From Prionace glauca (taxonomy: Eukaryota; Chordata; Chondrichthyes; Carcharhiniformes; Carcharhinidae): DNA of 64,000 nucleotides. Each line of letters begins with the position of its first letter. The first letter of the stretch is position 1. The stretch spans positions 104,704,799-104,768,798 of the forward strand of contig CM075729.1 of NCBI GenBank assembly GCA_037974335.1. The letters run 5' to 3'. Position numbers and translations under genes: made by a program. Shown here piece by piece: positions 13,501 through 21,640 of the stretch. A model generated the notes under the pieces. The model did not search any database and was not told where the DNA came from. It saw only the letters and a list, made by a program, of their open reading frames with translations.

Positions 13501-16500
13501 TTTGACCATCAGAATAAATTTCTGCTGAGCACCAAGAAAGACCTCCTTAAAGATCCTCCACTGCTCCTCAGCAGACCCTCCCTCCAACACACTCCCCCAG
13601 TCCATATTCACCAATTCTTCTCTCATCCTACCGTACTCCCCTCTATTCAAACAAAGGACGTGTCCGGGAACCTACTTTCTCCTCCTCCATCTGCACCAGA
13701 AACTCTACCATACAATGATCACTCTCTCCAAGAGGATCCTTCACCTCAAGGTCCCTAATTCTACCCGCCTCATTACATAGCACCAGATCCAAGATAGCTC
13801 GCTCCCTCGTCCAACACACACTGTTCAAGGAAATTATTCCGGCAGCATTCCAAGAACTCCTCCTCGAGCCCACCGTGTCCAACATGGGTCAACCAATCAA
13901 TATGCAGATTGAAATCCCCCATAACTACGGCCGTCCCATTCCTGCACGCCGCACTTATTTGCGTGTTAACAGCCCGCCCCACCTCCAGATTATTCAGGGG
14001 CCTATAGACGACACCCACCAGCGTCTTCCTCCCTTTGCTGTTCCTAATCTCTACCCACAACAATTCCATGTTCTGCTCCTTGGCTCCAATATCATCCCTT
14101 GCTACCACCTTGATGCTATCCTTAATCAGCAGAGCTACACTCCCCCCTTTTCCCTCCCGTCTATCCTTCCTAAACACTTGATACCCTTGGACATTCAGCT
14201 CCCAGTCCCTGTCACCTTGCAGCCACGTCTCTGTAATGGCCACCAGATCATGTCCATTTGTGTCGATCTGCACCACCAGCTCATCCACTTTATTCCGAAT
14301 GCTTCGTGTATTCAGATACAACGCTTTCATCCCAGCCTTCACCAGGACCCTATTTGCCGTAACGCCACCAACCCTATCACACCCCCTACTCCCTCTATTA
14401 TTGGGACATCCTCGGCCTCTTCCCTTACCTGTACCCTCTCCTTAACTTTAGACCTTGTAAGGTCACCTACCCTCGCACCCCCCCCCCCCCCCAATTAGTT
14501 TAAAGCCCTGTCTACAGTCCTCTTTACTCGATTCGCCAGCACTCTGGTCCCAGCACAGTTCAGACCAACCCCATCCCGCCCGAACAGATCCCACCTACCC
14601 CAATACTGGTGTCAATGCACCATAAATTCAAACCCATTCCTCCCACACCAATCCCTGAGCCACCCATTCATTTCCTTAATCCTGTCAACCCTACGCCCGT
14701 CTGCACACGGTTCAGGCAGTAGCCCAGAGATGACCACCTTGTCAGTTCTACTTTTTAATTCCATTCCCAGCTTCCCATACTCCCTCACCAGATCCTCAGT
14801 CTGCAGTTTGCCTACGTCATTGGCACCCACATGCACCACAATGACTGGATTCTCACCCTCCCACTCCAGGTTCCTCTGCAGCCCAGCTGCGACATCCCGT
14901 ACCCGAGCACCAGGCAGACAACACACCCTTCTGTGCACTTTGTCATTGTGACAAAGGACAGTGTCAATACCCTTCACCCCACTGTCTCCAATTACTACTG
15001 CGTTCCTTTCCCCTTCTTTTTGCCTATGTCCTGCTGCATCACTGTACCGTGTGCAATTTGCTCACCAACCTCACCTGCCTCGTCCTCTTCCAGACTGGCA
15101 GCAAGAACCTCAAACCTGTTATGCAGATTAAGAGGCTGAGGCCTCTGCTCCTCTTCCCAGCAGCCCCCTCTTGTCCCTGACCCTTAGAGTTAGCCAGTCT
15201 AGGGGGGGTGGATGTCACTTGCACCCCATTGACAATGGCACCCTCTCTCCCCCTGATGAGCCTCAGTGTCTGTAGCTCAGAGGCCAGCTCATTTACCCTG
15301 AGCTGGAACTCCTCCAGCAACCTGCACTTACTGCAGACATGGTCACTGGGATGGACCCTGGGGTCCACAAGCTCCCACATCATACAGAAACCACACATCA
15401 CACGCCCCTCCATTATTCACAGTAGTAGTTTTGAGAAAAAAATTTATTTTCTTTGTTTTTTCAAAGAAAATCATCTGGCCTTTTTTCCTTCCAGCCCTTT
15501 TTTGATATTAAGCCCCATTAGCTCACTCTGCTTCCCACTCACTCCACTGCCCACACCAGGCCTCCTTTTAAACCTGGCACTGATTTAAAGCAGGCTAGTC
15601 CACAACTCTTTTCTAAACACTCCCTCAGAAATCTTAAAGCAGTAAATACAATAAAATAAATGCTTTAAACAGTTCTACAAAGAACAAAGTGCTTTAAACT
15701 TATTTTAAACAGGTTTTTAACAGGTAAATTCTTAGCTTTCTCTCTGCTCCAGCAAACAATGAAAGGCTTCACCGTGTGGCCCTGATAATATTTTTAAGAC
15801 ACGGGTTGATGGGTTTTTGATGAGGGGATTAAGGGTTATGGGGAGAGGGCAGGAATGTGGAACTGAGCCACGATAGATCAGCCATGATCTTATTGAATGG
15901 CGGGGCAGGCTCGAGGGGCCAGGTGGCCTACTCCTGCTCCTATTTCTTATGTTCTTATGAACAAGGAGCCCAAATAACCATCTGTTCCGGGGGACAGACT
16001 ACACTTGTGAAAACAGGGGATAGTGTGAAACTAAATTTACTTGTTCATCCTCATGTGGCCCCGATTGGACTGGTGTCTCCTAAAACAGCCCGACAGGAGC
16101 TAGTGCCTGAAGAGACTGGTCTACACCCAAGATGGAATGTGATTATTTGGGTAAGAGTTAGTTTACTCAGCATTCCTCCCGTTCAGCTGTACCTGTCTCT
16201 GCTTAGAGAGAAATGCCAGTTATTCCTGGCAATAACTCAGGCTTCAGGTACTGTTCACTGTTTATTTTAACCACTGGGCACCACGACAGCTCAGTGACTA
16301 TCACTGTTAGCTGTGCAGATACAGATTTGGGCCGGTGTCTGTGGGAGTTTGCGCATTCTCCCCGTGCTTGCGTGGGTTTTCTCCGGGTGCTCCGGTTTCC
16401 TCTCACATCCCAAAGATGTGCTCTCAGGCTGATTGGCAGGAATAAATTGTCCCTAAATCAGTTTTCCCTCAATCTGGATAGCCAGGCTCGTTGGGCCGAA

Positions 16501-19500
16501 AGGCCTGTTTCCCATGTTGTATTTCTAACCTCACAGATTACAGATAAACCCCTCAATGGGAGGAGTGTGAATTACTGCCAGTGTACAGATGGACAGGGAG
16601 GGAGTGGGGGGGGGATTCCCGCCGGCTGCAGGAAGCTCAGCCCCTCAGGGAGAGGGAGCACCCAGAGAGTCCCGGGGACTCAGCAGCTCCGGGCACAGCA
16701 CGATCCCAGTACAGACCGCTGCTGGCATTCCCCTCCCCTCCCCCCGGGTCTCACCTCTCCGGGACACCACCCTTTCGACGATGGGAACGTTGTTTTCACA
16801 CACGGCGATCCCCCCCTGGTACCGCGCTTCCGCCTGTTCATTCCATGTCTTCACAGTCCTCTCCATCCCGTTCTTCACCGCGATGAACTTCTTCTGGTTA
16901 AAGTCGAAATACGCGATCAGCTCCTGGTCATAGACATACTGCCAGATAAAGGTCCAGCTCCCGGTGTCGTTAAAATCACATCCCTGAATACCGTTCCCGA
17001 CGTGAGCCCCTGTGAGAGAGAGACTGAGTTACTGCCCAACACACACAGCCCAGAGACACCGGGAAAGGGCAGTCCCATCACAACATGGGGAAGACCCACT
17101 CCCCTCCGGGAAAACCCCCACATTGTCTCAATAATCCCAGTAAATCACACCCTGACCCTGTGTAGGAGATAAACTCTCAACACGGGGCTAAAATCCAACA
17201 GGTTTCATCTGTGTCGAGATGTCTTGTCCCCCTCCCAATCCAATGTCGGCATTTCCACCTTGTGTAGGGTCAGGATAGCTGAGGGGCTACCCCTCTACCC
17301 GAGGGTCAGCATACCAGAAATTAATCCCATTCCTGGGGAGAATAAATAATCCATGTAGAATTCAAGGTAACTGACACTAAACCAGCCGTGAGACATGTAG
17401 CTGTGATCTCCCATAGACAGGGGGATTGAAACTGATCTGAGGGCAACCCGCGAGGGTAGAAGAATTAGAGGATGGTGATCAGTGAAGATAACATCTCCAT
17501 AATCTCAGATAAACATTGGCTCTCCTTTAGGACACTGACACAGGAGGTAGTGGTAGAGGACAGGACCTCAGTTATGCTGGCATGGTCAGATTAGAGAAAG
17601 GTGAGCACTAGTTCAGTACTCAACATGTGCAGAGAGGAGTGGAAGGAGATTAGATTTCTAGCTTGGGTCACTGGAGTCTGCCTGGGTTTCCTCCCAGTCT
17701 GAGGGATGTGTTCATTAGGTGTATCAGTGTACTGGAACAGGCACCAGAGTGTGGCAACCAGGGGATTGCCAGTTAAGCCAACATGATATTAAAAATAAAA
17801 GTCAAGGGAGCAGGAAATGGATCTCGGATGAAATGAGCTCAGGAGAAAATGGGTGGGATTAAAGACCAGAGCAGAAGAATTGGTGAGGAGCAGCCAGAAA
17901 AAAAGTGCTCAAATGGAGTTTGTCTGAACAACAGCAAGGAAAAACTAACAGTCCCTAGTGGAATTGTATCTGCTGCTCAGTCATAGCACAGGGCCCCCCA
18001 AAAGCAGTTAGAGGTCAAACTAATTCTACAGTAGAGTTTTTGCAAAAAATTAGTTAAAATCTGAATTATAACCATAAACTGTAGTGATGGTCAAATTTTC
18101 TCCACAGATGTTTCACATTCTGTTCAAACTACCAGTCATGTTGCACTCTTGAAGTGCTTCAATATAATTATGTACAATCAGGATTGAGCACAGTGAGGTT
18201 TTAGGTGGTTGCCAGTCCCTTAGTGGCCTTACCATTGCATCTTGGCAGCAGCTACCTCAAGCATTTAGTGCTTCCTTCAGCATGTAGTCCTGGGACTTGT
18301 AACATGTCAGCTTGCAAGATTCAGTTTCAGGCAAACCAAAGAGCATCTTTCACTGAGTTATAACCTCCAGCAACAGCTGATGTTAGTTTTGGCAGCAGAT
18401 ATAATGAAGTCTGCCCCTTCAACTTGGGACAGAATAGACAAAGTTGCAGTGATGCTAACAAGTTGAGTAATAACCACAATACTGAGGCAGTATGCAAAAA
18501 GCTGCTCGAGTTGCCACCATCTGTTCCTTGGGGTCAATATTCTGCAGTGATTAGCAACAGTAGAATATGAGCAAACAAGCAGTAGGAGTATAACTAAAAA
18601 CAAAGCTGATTATGCATTCCTATACCTCTGAGCAGACCCTCCAGCCCACCTTTCTATGCCTTACTGTTTTAAGCCCATTATATTTCCAGTTTTGAAAAAA
18701 TGGAAATTGACCATAACCATTCACTCCAGATGTTGCCAGACCTGGACATATTTCCAACATCTGCAGCTGTACATCTAGTTTCTTTTTGTACAGAACAGTA
18801 GCCAGTGCAGTGAGATCAATTCTCATGCATCTCAACAGCTGCATGAATATATTAATCTGCAGCTCAGCTCACTGGCTGGAAGTGAATGTAAACCTTTCCA
18901 CTCATTCTGTATCTGAAGAGGGAGATGGAACCATAGAAACAGACTATTCAGCCCATTGAGTTACATGAATGCACAAAGGCAAGCTATTCATTCAAGTTCC
19001 ATCTTGCAAAACCCAGTACTTCAGGTGCAGATCCAGGTACCTTTCAAGTGTGTTTGATTGATTTGTCACATGTTAGTATACAGTGAAAAGTAATTTTGTG
19101 TACTACAGACAGTGAGACAAAAAGCAGGCAGAGAAAGATCACCTTAATGCAAAGCAGGTCAATTCAAAAGTCAGATGGAAGCAAAGAAGCTGTTTTGAGT
19201 CAGCTGGTATGTGTCATCAGACTTGAATCTTTGATGGAAGGCAGAAGAATGAATGTTTGGGTGCCCAGGGTTCTTGATTATGCTGGCTGCTTTGCCAAGG
19301 CAGCAGGAAGTGTAGACAGTCAATGGGAGGTTGGGAGGCTGGTTTGCATGATGGAGTGGCTTCATTCACAACCCTTAGTTTATTGCAGTCTTGGACAAAG
19401 CAGGAGCCATACCAAGCTGTGATACAACCAGAAAGAATGCTTGCTATGGTGCATCTGTAAGTTGCAGTCATGGCAGACATGCCAAATGTCCTTAGTCTCC

Positions 19501-21568
19501 AGAGAAAGTAAAGTGCTGGTGAGTTTTAACTCAGTGCCAGTATGGAGGGACTAGAACAGGTTTTGGTGATCTGGACCCTTAAAAACTTAAAACTCTCCTA
19601 TTTCTACTTCATCCCCATTGATGTAAACAGGGGCATGCCCCCCATTACACTGAGGTTGATAAACTTTGTTGACATTGTTGGAGATATTACTGTCATTGCA
19701 CCAATCTCTTTCCTGTACTGTATCATTGTTTGATATGCAACCCACTAGGATGGTGGCATCAAACTTGAAAAGTAGAGTTGAGGGGGGATTTGGCCAGTCC
19801 AGTTTATAACAATCCTAGTAAGGGGCTGAGGAGACAGCCTTGTGGGGCGTCAGTGTTGAGGATTATGTTGGAGGTGGTGTTGTCTATTACTCTGTGGGTA
19901 AGGAAGTCCAGGATCCACTTGCAGACAGAGGAGCCAAGGCCCAGGCCACAAATTCAGTTGAGCACTTCAACCCCAACCACCAGCTTCAGCAATGAATTTT
20001 AGATACCAAGTTTAAAAATTCTCATGATCACTCCCAATCACCCCAAATCTAACTGACCCTTCAACTGGGGGGAGGGGGTGAGGAAACAAGTCTATCTTGC
20101 CTCAGCTCTTTAGCCAGCTGTTCTAAGAGAAACAACCCCAGCTTATAATTTCCTTAGTTGTAATTCAAGCCCTGGTGACATTCTAATAAATCTCCTTTGC
20201 ACTCAATGACCTTCTTGTAACAGTGATCAGAACTGAACACTAAAACCCCAGCTGTGACCTAACCAGTGTACATACAATTCCATCACTGCATACTTGGTAC
20301 ATTAAAACCACACTTAATGCATTCCATATAATTTCCTCCAGGGAAATGTGGACAATAATTCTAGGCTCACTTCCTCACCTTCAATATCTCTATTTATCTT
20401 GCCTTGTTGTTTGCCCTAACCAAATGCATTACCTCACTTTTCCAGATTACATTCCACCTACCTCTTCTGTCCACTCAAACCATTGATAAAATTCAGTTTG
20501 TGCTTAGTAGGAAGGGAAGCTGGTTAAGTTGATTCTCAATAAAATCTCTATAGTATAGGAGGCCAGTCAGCCCATCAAGTCTGTATCACAATCCCACATT
20601 AGAAAAGGCTTCTTTTCTTCCTTAGAGCAAAGGAAGAGGGGACCTCATCAAGGGGAGCAACTTTTCTCCTTTAATAGTGGGGTCAATAACCAGGAGACAG
20701 GTTTAAGTTAAGGCGATTTCAGAATCTCTACAGTGCAATTGCAAGCCATTTGGCCCATCAATTCTGATGGAATTTTTAAAAACAATCTTGTCTAGGTCCA
20801 CTCCATCTCTGTAACCTCATTTACCCTGCTACTTCCCCTCACTACATATGCAAGGGTGAATTTAGCATGGCCAATTCATCTAACCTGCACGTCTTTGTAA
20901 TGCAGGAGAAAACCCAGTCACCCATGGCCACTGAACCAGCAGTACTAACCACAATACCCCTGGGTAGAAAACTTTTTCTACCCACAGGGTGGTGAAAACA
21001 TGGAACTCACCAACTGAAAAGGCAGTAGAAATAGGAATTAACATTTCAATGATCACTTAACAGAGCAACAGACCAAGTGCTAGAAGTAGGATTAGGATAG
21101 TAACAAACCAAGTGCTGGAAAATCTCAGCAAGTCTGATGCACCTGTGATTCAAAGAGTCAGTATTGAATAGAGGACCCTTCATCCAGACTCGAAACATTG
21201 GCTCTCTCCACAGATGCTGTCAGACCTACAGAGATTTTCCAGCGTTTTGTTTTAGACTCTAGCATCCACAGTCCTTTAATAGATAGTTGTTTGATGGCCA
21301 GCACAGACACGATGGGCCGAGTGGTCTTTTTGATGCTATAACAGATTCTTCACTGCGGGGCTGATCGGTTTCATTTACAAAATTCCCCAATTATTCCTCA
21401 CGCTTAAATCTAAAGACATGAAGATAATTATTTTATTTTTCCCCGCTCCCTAACAGGGTTCTTACCGGCCCCGCTCTCTCTCTCTCCATTGAAGATGAGC
21501 AGGCTCCAGATGAGGAGGGAGATCCGGATCCAGAGGGATCGGGAGCCGCTCACTGGGAACAGACACAT
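1443..21568 (-). CDS. MHC class II beta chain gene (four exons read; 3' exon missing)
   Basis: The gene encodes the beta chain of a class II antigen-presenting heterodimer, which pairs with an alpha chain, loads peptide in endosomes and presents it at the cell surface to CD4-type T cells. Exons in transcript order are 21568-21466 (leader), 17009-16755 (beta-1), 3105-2824 (beta-2) and 1559-1443 (connecting peptide/TM). All introns are phase 1 with GT-AG ends, the standard class II beta layout. The joined frame is open for about 252 residues: 34 leader, about 85 beta-1, about 94 beta-2 and about 39 CP/TM. Intron 1 is about 4.5 kb, intron 2 about 13.6 kb and intron 3 about 1.3 kb. Introns 1 and 2 are swollen by LINEs and SINEs. 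The cytoplasmic tail exon and polyA site were not identified. It resembles the shark DAB-type genes, but I cannot assign a lineage. Confidence 0.93.
2824..3105 (-). CDS. MHC class II beta exon 3 (beta-2 Ig C1-type domain)
   Basis: The acceptor CTATTCCAG ends at 3106 and the donor GTAAGA starts at 2823. The exon is 282 bp (two bases, 93 codons, one base). It begins (V)KPTVTVQPK, equivalent to VEPKVTVYPSK of mammals, and carries the C1-set signature: LLLCHVTGFYPPKIEVTW, then DGDWTYQ, then YTCRVEHSSLNEP. The two disulfide cysteines are 56 residues apart. The strings GDWT(Y/F)Q and CxVEHSSL are typical of class II beta rather than class II alpha, class I or beta-2-microglobulin. This is the membrane-proximal domain that pairs with alpha-2 and includes the CD4-facing side. 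No stop or frameshift is present. Confidence 0.95.
3875..4394 (+). mobile_element. Penelope-like element, RT to GIY-YIG part (left half)
   Basis: This is a decayed Penelope-like (Neptune-type) retroelement. In shifting frames it shows pieces of the RT region (HEPLLCRSFCLWG, FACGALFQFYSGPP) and then the endonuclease region (SIWCSQCGSYTGQTKQ, cf. the GIY-YIG core). The tail end reads MSILGLLCCSEAWNKLEKQQL, like the C-terminus of vertebrate Penelope proteins. It is cut at 4394 by a CR1 insertion and resumes at 5294. It lies in MHC intron 2. The family call rests on remembered protein patterns; the element boundaries are approximate. Confidence 0.6.
4394..5293 (+). mobile_element. CR1 LINE, subfamily B, 5'-truncated
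   Basis: This is a CR1-group non-LTR retrotransposon starting inside the RT domain at the ADDTK catalytic motif region. Its frame covers VDGLEGCQKLQQDIDRMQ, the stretch LVRPHLEYCAQFWSPHY and the C-terminal part to LLDEYMGFNGIGGYR. There is one frame break near 5004, so it reads as two open pieces (to 5007 and 5009-5209). The 3' UTR holds GGCCGAAGGGCCTATTTGTG and ends in a 7-bp tail repeat (TTCTATG). It sits in the Penelope element; AACT occurs at both junctions (4391-4394 and 5295-5298), a possible 4-bp target duplication. The few breaks suggest a fairly young copy. Confidence 0.9.
5294..5480 (+). mobile_element. Penelope-like element (right half, after the CR1 insertion)
   Basis: This continues the 3875-4394 element: LEKQQL on the left joins the LIF-LGTLQPWGL-like stretch here, the usual C-terminal run of Penelope proteins. 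A degraded 3' UTR with CAACTCTCCCC follows. Confidence 0.55.
5560..5765 (+). repeat. Fragment of an L2/jockey-like LINE
   Basis: The words CAAATCCAACACAGCCAATT, then CTCAGCAATAATCTGCTCAC, then TTTGGGTTTGTCAGGG also occur in order in the longer copy at 31330-32430. There they belong to an RT reading frame (NYRPISxL... FRxGHS type). This copy is short and broken. Confidence 0.55.
5766..9487. other. Part of MHC intron 2 without a recognised element
   Basis: About 3.7 kb with no gene or repeat I can name. From about 7140 the base composition shifts: 7140-9480 is richer in G and C, with many CAG/CTG-rich words, than the AT-rich 5766-7140. Open frames are short and in all directions, without recognisable domains. 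It could be a decayed transposon body or plain intron. Confidence 0.35.
9488..9666 (-). repeat. tRNA-derived SINE (HE1 type), old copy
   Basis: The plus strand shows the complement of the SINE: TGGACTATGGAGAAAACTGA (cf. TTTGGACTGTGGGAGGAAAC), then GAGAATTCTACACATTC, then GAATCAAACCTGGGTCCCTGG (degraded B box), then AAAGTGCTAACCACTGT (A box side). It is diverged and its tail is missing. Confidence 0.65.
9708..11513 (+). mobile_element. CR1 LINE, subfamily A, left part of a split copy
   Basis: This 5'-truncated CR1 begins in the linker between endonuclease and RT (EVKESVKLKAEAFRVAK), passes IVDKSPGPDGMYPRVLKE, the RT palm motifs FLDFQKAFDKVP, SGVPQGSVLGPQLF and [10 protein letters not shown], and ends in the C-terminal region at LPVEVVD. 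The frame carries several stops and frameshifts. It ends abruptly at 11513, where an antisense CR1 starts. The missing 3' end, beginning with the AATATTTTTAAG stretch, reappears at 15786. The two pieces are therefore one plus-strand copy split by a later insertion. It lies in MHC intron 2. Confidence 0.9.
11700..14360 (-). pseudogene. CR1 ORF2: endonuclease and reverse transcriptase, broken
   Basis: Read from 14342 downward, the APE-type endonuclease begins MKALYLNTRSIRNKVDEL and includes AITETWLQG, GVVYRPLNN, MGDFNLHIDW and the SDHCMVEF motif, with catalytic Glu, Asp and His residues recognisable. A linker follows (KAEAFRVVKRSGREEDWERF). The RT has DKSPGPDGMHPR, GNYRPVSLTSVVGK, FLDFQKAFDKVPHKR, SGVPQGSVLGPQLFTIYI, then FVDDTK where relatives have FADDTK, and the C-terminal EVERLF. 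The frame breaks in several places, for example between 13885 and 13643 and around 12687-12590. The usual product makes the nick and copies the RNA into DNA. Confidence 0.88.
14580..15413 (-). pseudogene. CR1 ORF1: zinc-finger, coiled-coil and esterase protein, broken
   Basis: From 15413 downward the frame reads MEGRVMCGFCMMWELVD followed by VCSKCRLLEEF. These CxxC pairs form a PHD-like finger as in CR1 ORF1, then a heptad-like helix (LRVNELASELQTLRLI). After a break it continues with an SGNH-type esterase: IDTVLCHNDKVHRRVCCLPG, VVHVGANDVGKLQTEDLV and KVVISGLLPE. Such ORF1 proteins bind the element RNA; the esterase domain is typical of the CR1/L2 clades. At least one frameshift separates the two halves. 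Confidence 0.8.
15786..15957 (+). mobile_element. CR1 LINE, subfamily A, right part (3' end) of the split copy
   Basis: The sequence begins AATATTTTTAAGACACGGG and runs through the last codons and 3' UTR (TGATCTTATTGAATGGCGGG, then CTACTCCTGCTCCTATTTC) to the 8-bp tail TTCTTATG. It completes the copy that stops at 11513. Confidence 0.9.
16268..16545 (+). repeat. tRNA-derived SINE, second HE1-like subfamily
   Basis: It begins with a decayed tRNA-like head (GGGCACCACGACAGCTCAGTG), passes CGGTGTCTGTGGGAGTTTGC, the conserved centre TTTTCTCCGGGTGCTCCGGT and AAAGATGTGCT, then AATAAATTGTCCCTAAATCAG, and ends GGGCCGAAAGGCCTGTTTCC. The same variant is at 39540-39872, antisense. It lies in intron 2 about 210 bp from the beta-1 exon donor. 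Confidence 0.8.
16755..17009 (-). CDS. MHC class II beta exon 2 (beta-1 peptide-binding domain)
   Basis: The acceptor is a pyrimidine tract ending CACAG at 17010 and the donor is GTGAGA from 16754. The exon is 255 bp: two bases completing a glycine, 84 codons, then one base. It encodes one half of the peptide-binding groove. The domain has the paired cysteines (GIQGC near the start, IAVC near the end), a potential N-glycosylation site in FNDT matching the FNGT site of mammalian beta chains, and the helix segment VKTWNEQ. Its tryptophan aligns with beta Trp61, which contacts the peptide backbone. CENN aligns so that its last Asn falls at beta Asn82, while the neighbouring His81 position is Asn. 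The exon ends VVSRR, like the usual VQRR. These features favour a peptide-binding class II molecule over a degenerate one. Confidence 0.92.
17655..17800 (+). repeat. SINE fragment (HE1-like)
   Basis: The words GTCACTGGAGTCTGCCTGGG, TTTCCTCCCAGTCTGAGGGA, and GGCACCAGAGTGTGGCAACC then GGGGATT follow the central and 3' parts of the SINE at 36258-36545. The tRNA head and tail are lost. It lies in MHC intron 1. Confidence 0.6.
17801..18640. other. Intron 1 sequence, nothing recognised
   Basis: An AT-rich stretch with no supported element. A short piece near 18090-18130 (TTTTCTCCACAGATGTTTCA) recalls the small repeat also seen near 21200. Confidence 0.35.
18641..18780. repeat. Short unclassified repeat (CAGATGCTGCCAGACC-type)
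   Basis: TTCACTCCAGATGTTGCCAGACCTGG followed by TTTCCAACATCTGCAG resembles the copy at 21096-21284 (CTCCACAGATGCTGTCAGACCT, then GAGATTTTCCAGCG) and weak copies near 2720 and 18100. It is a dispersed short repeat of unknown class, often seen with CR1 3' ends here. Confidence 0.45.
19045..20010 (-). mobile_element. L2/Rex-like LINE, 5'-truncated, decayed
   Basis: On the minus strand (20010 to 19045) the RT palm region reads as WILDFLTHRVIDNTTS then ILNTDAPQGCLLSPLLGLL, which is GAPQGCVLSPLL in relatives. The C-terminal region reads TIASILSGCITAWYGSCF (usual SILTGCITAWYG) and then the IIKNPGHP-like motif. The 3' end is the TACTGTATACTAACATGTG stretch, with a tail like that of the other copies. 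Several stops and frameshifts are present. The same family has plus-strand 3' ends at 37045 and 49545. It lies in MHC intron 1. Confidence 0.75.
20011..20599. other. Intron 1 sequence, mostly unassigned
   Basis: It contains traces of minus-strand CR1 C-terminal DNA (CAGTGATCAGAACTGAACAC, TGACCTAACCAGTG around 20220-20270, and CTCACTTTTCCAGATTACAT near 20435). These suggest a very old CR1 copy, too decayed to delimit. Confidence 0.4.
20600..20717 (+). mobile_element. Old CR1 fragment, first of three pieces
   Basis: The translation SLEQRKRGDLIKGSNFSP corresponds to the CR1 C-terminal region (SLERRRLRGDLIEVYK). The copy continues at 20966-21095 (KTFSTHRVVKTWNS, cf. NFFTQRVVNLWNS) and ends at 21285-21350 with the 3' UTR words GATGGGCCGAGTGGTCTTTT. 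A SINE and a short repeat separate the pieces. Confidence 0.65.
20718..20965 (-). repeat. tRNA-derived SINE inserted in an old CR1
   Basis: The complement of the SINE is readable: CTACAGTGCAATTGCAAGCC, TTTGGCCCATCAA, AATTTAGCATGGCCAATTCA, CTAACCTGCACGTCTTTG, GAGAAAACCC and AGCAGTACTAACCACAATAC. It is diverged. Flanking CR1 pieces show it is the younger of the two. Confidence 0.7.
20966..21350 (+). repeat. Old CR1 fragment continued, with a short repeat inside
   Basis: 20966-21095 continues the CR1 C-terminal region. 21096-21284 is the short unclassified repeat (GCTGGAAAATCTCAGCAAGT on its left, GACTCGAAACATTGGCTCTC and CAGATGCTGTCAGACC on its right). 21285-21350 is the CR1 3' end (GGCCAGCACAGACACGATGG). 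Confidence 0.6.
21466..21568 (-). CDS. MHC class II beta exon 1 (start codon and signal peptide)
   Basis: The exon begins with ATG at 21568-21566 and reads MCLFPVSGSRSL, then a hydrophobic stretch with the core ISLLIWSLLIF, then NGERESGA. It ends one base into a glycine codon at a GT donor (21465-21464, followed by AAGA). That makes 34 codons plus one base. The hydrophobic core fits a signal peptide that directs the chain into the ER. This ATG was chosen because it opens a signal peptide of normal length, lies about 55-60 bp downstream of a TATA-like box, and leaves the correct phase for the beta-1 exon. The same frame runs open further upstream, but that part is unlike a leader. Confidence 0.85.
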
Positions 21569-21622
21569 TTCACCCACAGCGGCTCCGAGACAGACTGAAC
21601 CGGGACTGAGTCCCGCCAGGGC

Positions 21623-21630
21623 TTTAAATA
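21623..21630 (-). promoter_or_regulatory. TATA-like box of the class II beta gene
   Basis: Read on the minus strand this is TATTTAAA, about 55 bp before the start codon at 21568. It implies a transcription start near 21595-21600 and a very short 5' UTR. The nearest inverted CCAAT motif (21641-21645) lies just upstream. This is an inference from position and base match only. Confidence 0.45.
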
Positions 21631-21640
21631 CAGACACTGA

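Larger units (their letters stand above)
11514..15785 (-). mobile_element. CR1 LINE, subfamily A, near full length, inserted in a sister copy
   Basis: Antisense to its host, this 4.27-kb element has a 3' tail of two 8-bp units (GTCCTTGC on the minus strand), a 3' UTR, ORF2 (RT and endonuclease, about 11700-14360), ORF1 (about 14580-15413) and a 5' UTR to about 15785. Both ORFs are interrupted. It splits the plus-strand copy 9708-11513 / 15786-15957. About 13 bp of host sequence present in intact relatives (GGCTGCCTCGCTA) is missing at the junction instead of duplicated. It contributes about a third of MHC intron 2. Comparison with 58499-62822 supports the 5' extent. Confidence 0.9.

Noticed and set aside
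14478-14493. C run as a regulatory or replication signal
   Set aside because: It is a homopolymer expansion inside a dead CR1 (another lies at 37498-37512).
13875-14498. Long plus frame of 207 codons
   Set aside because: It is the antisense shadow of the CR1 ORF2 endonuclease on the minus strand.
16213-17172. 319-codon plus frame
   Set aside because: It runs antisense through a SINE and the GC-rich MHC beta-1 exon; open by composition only.
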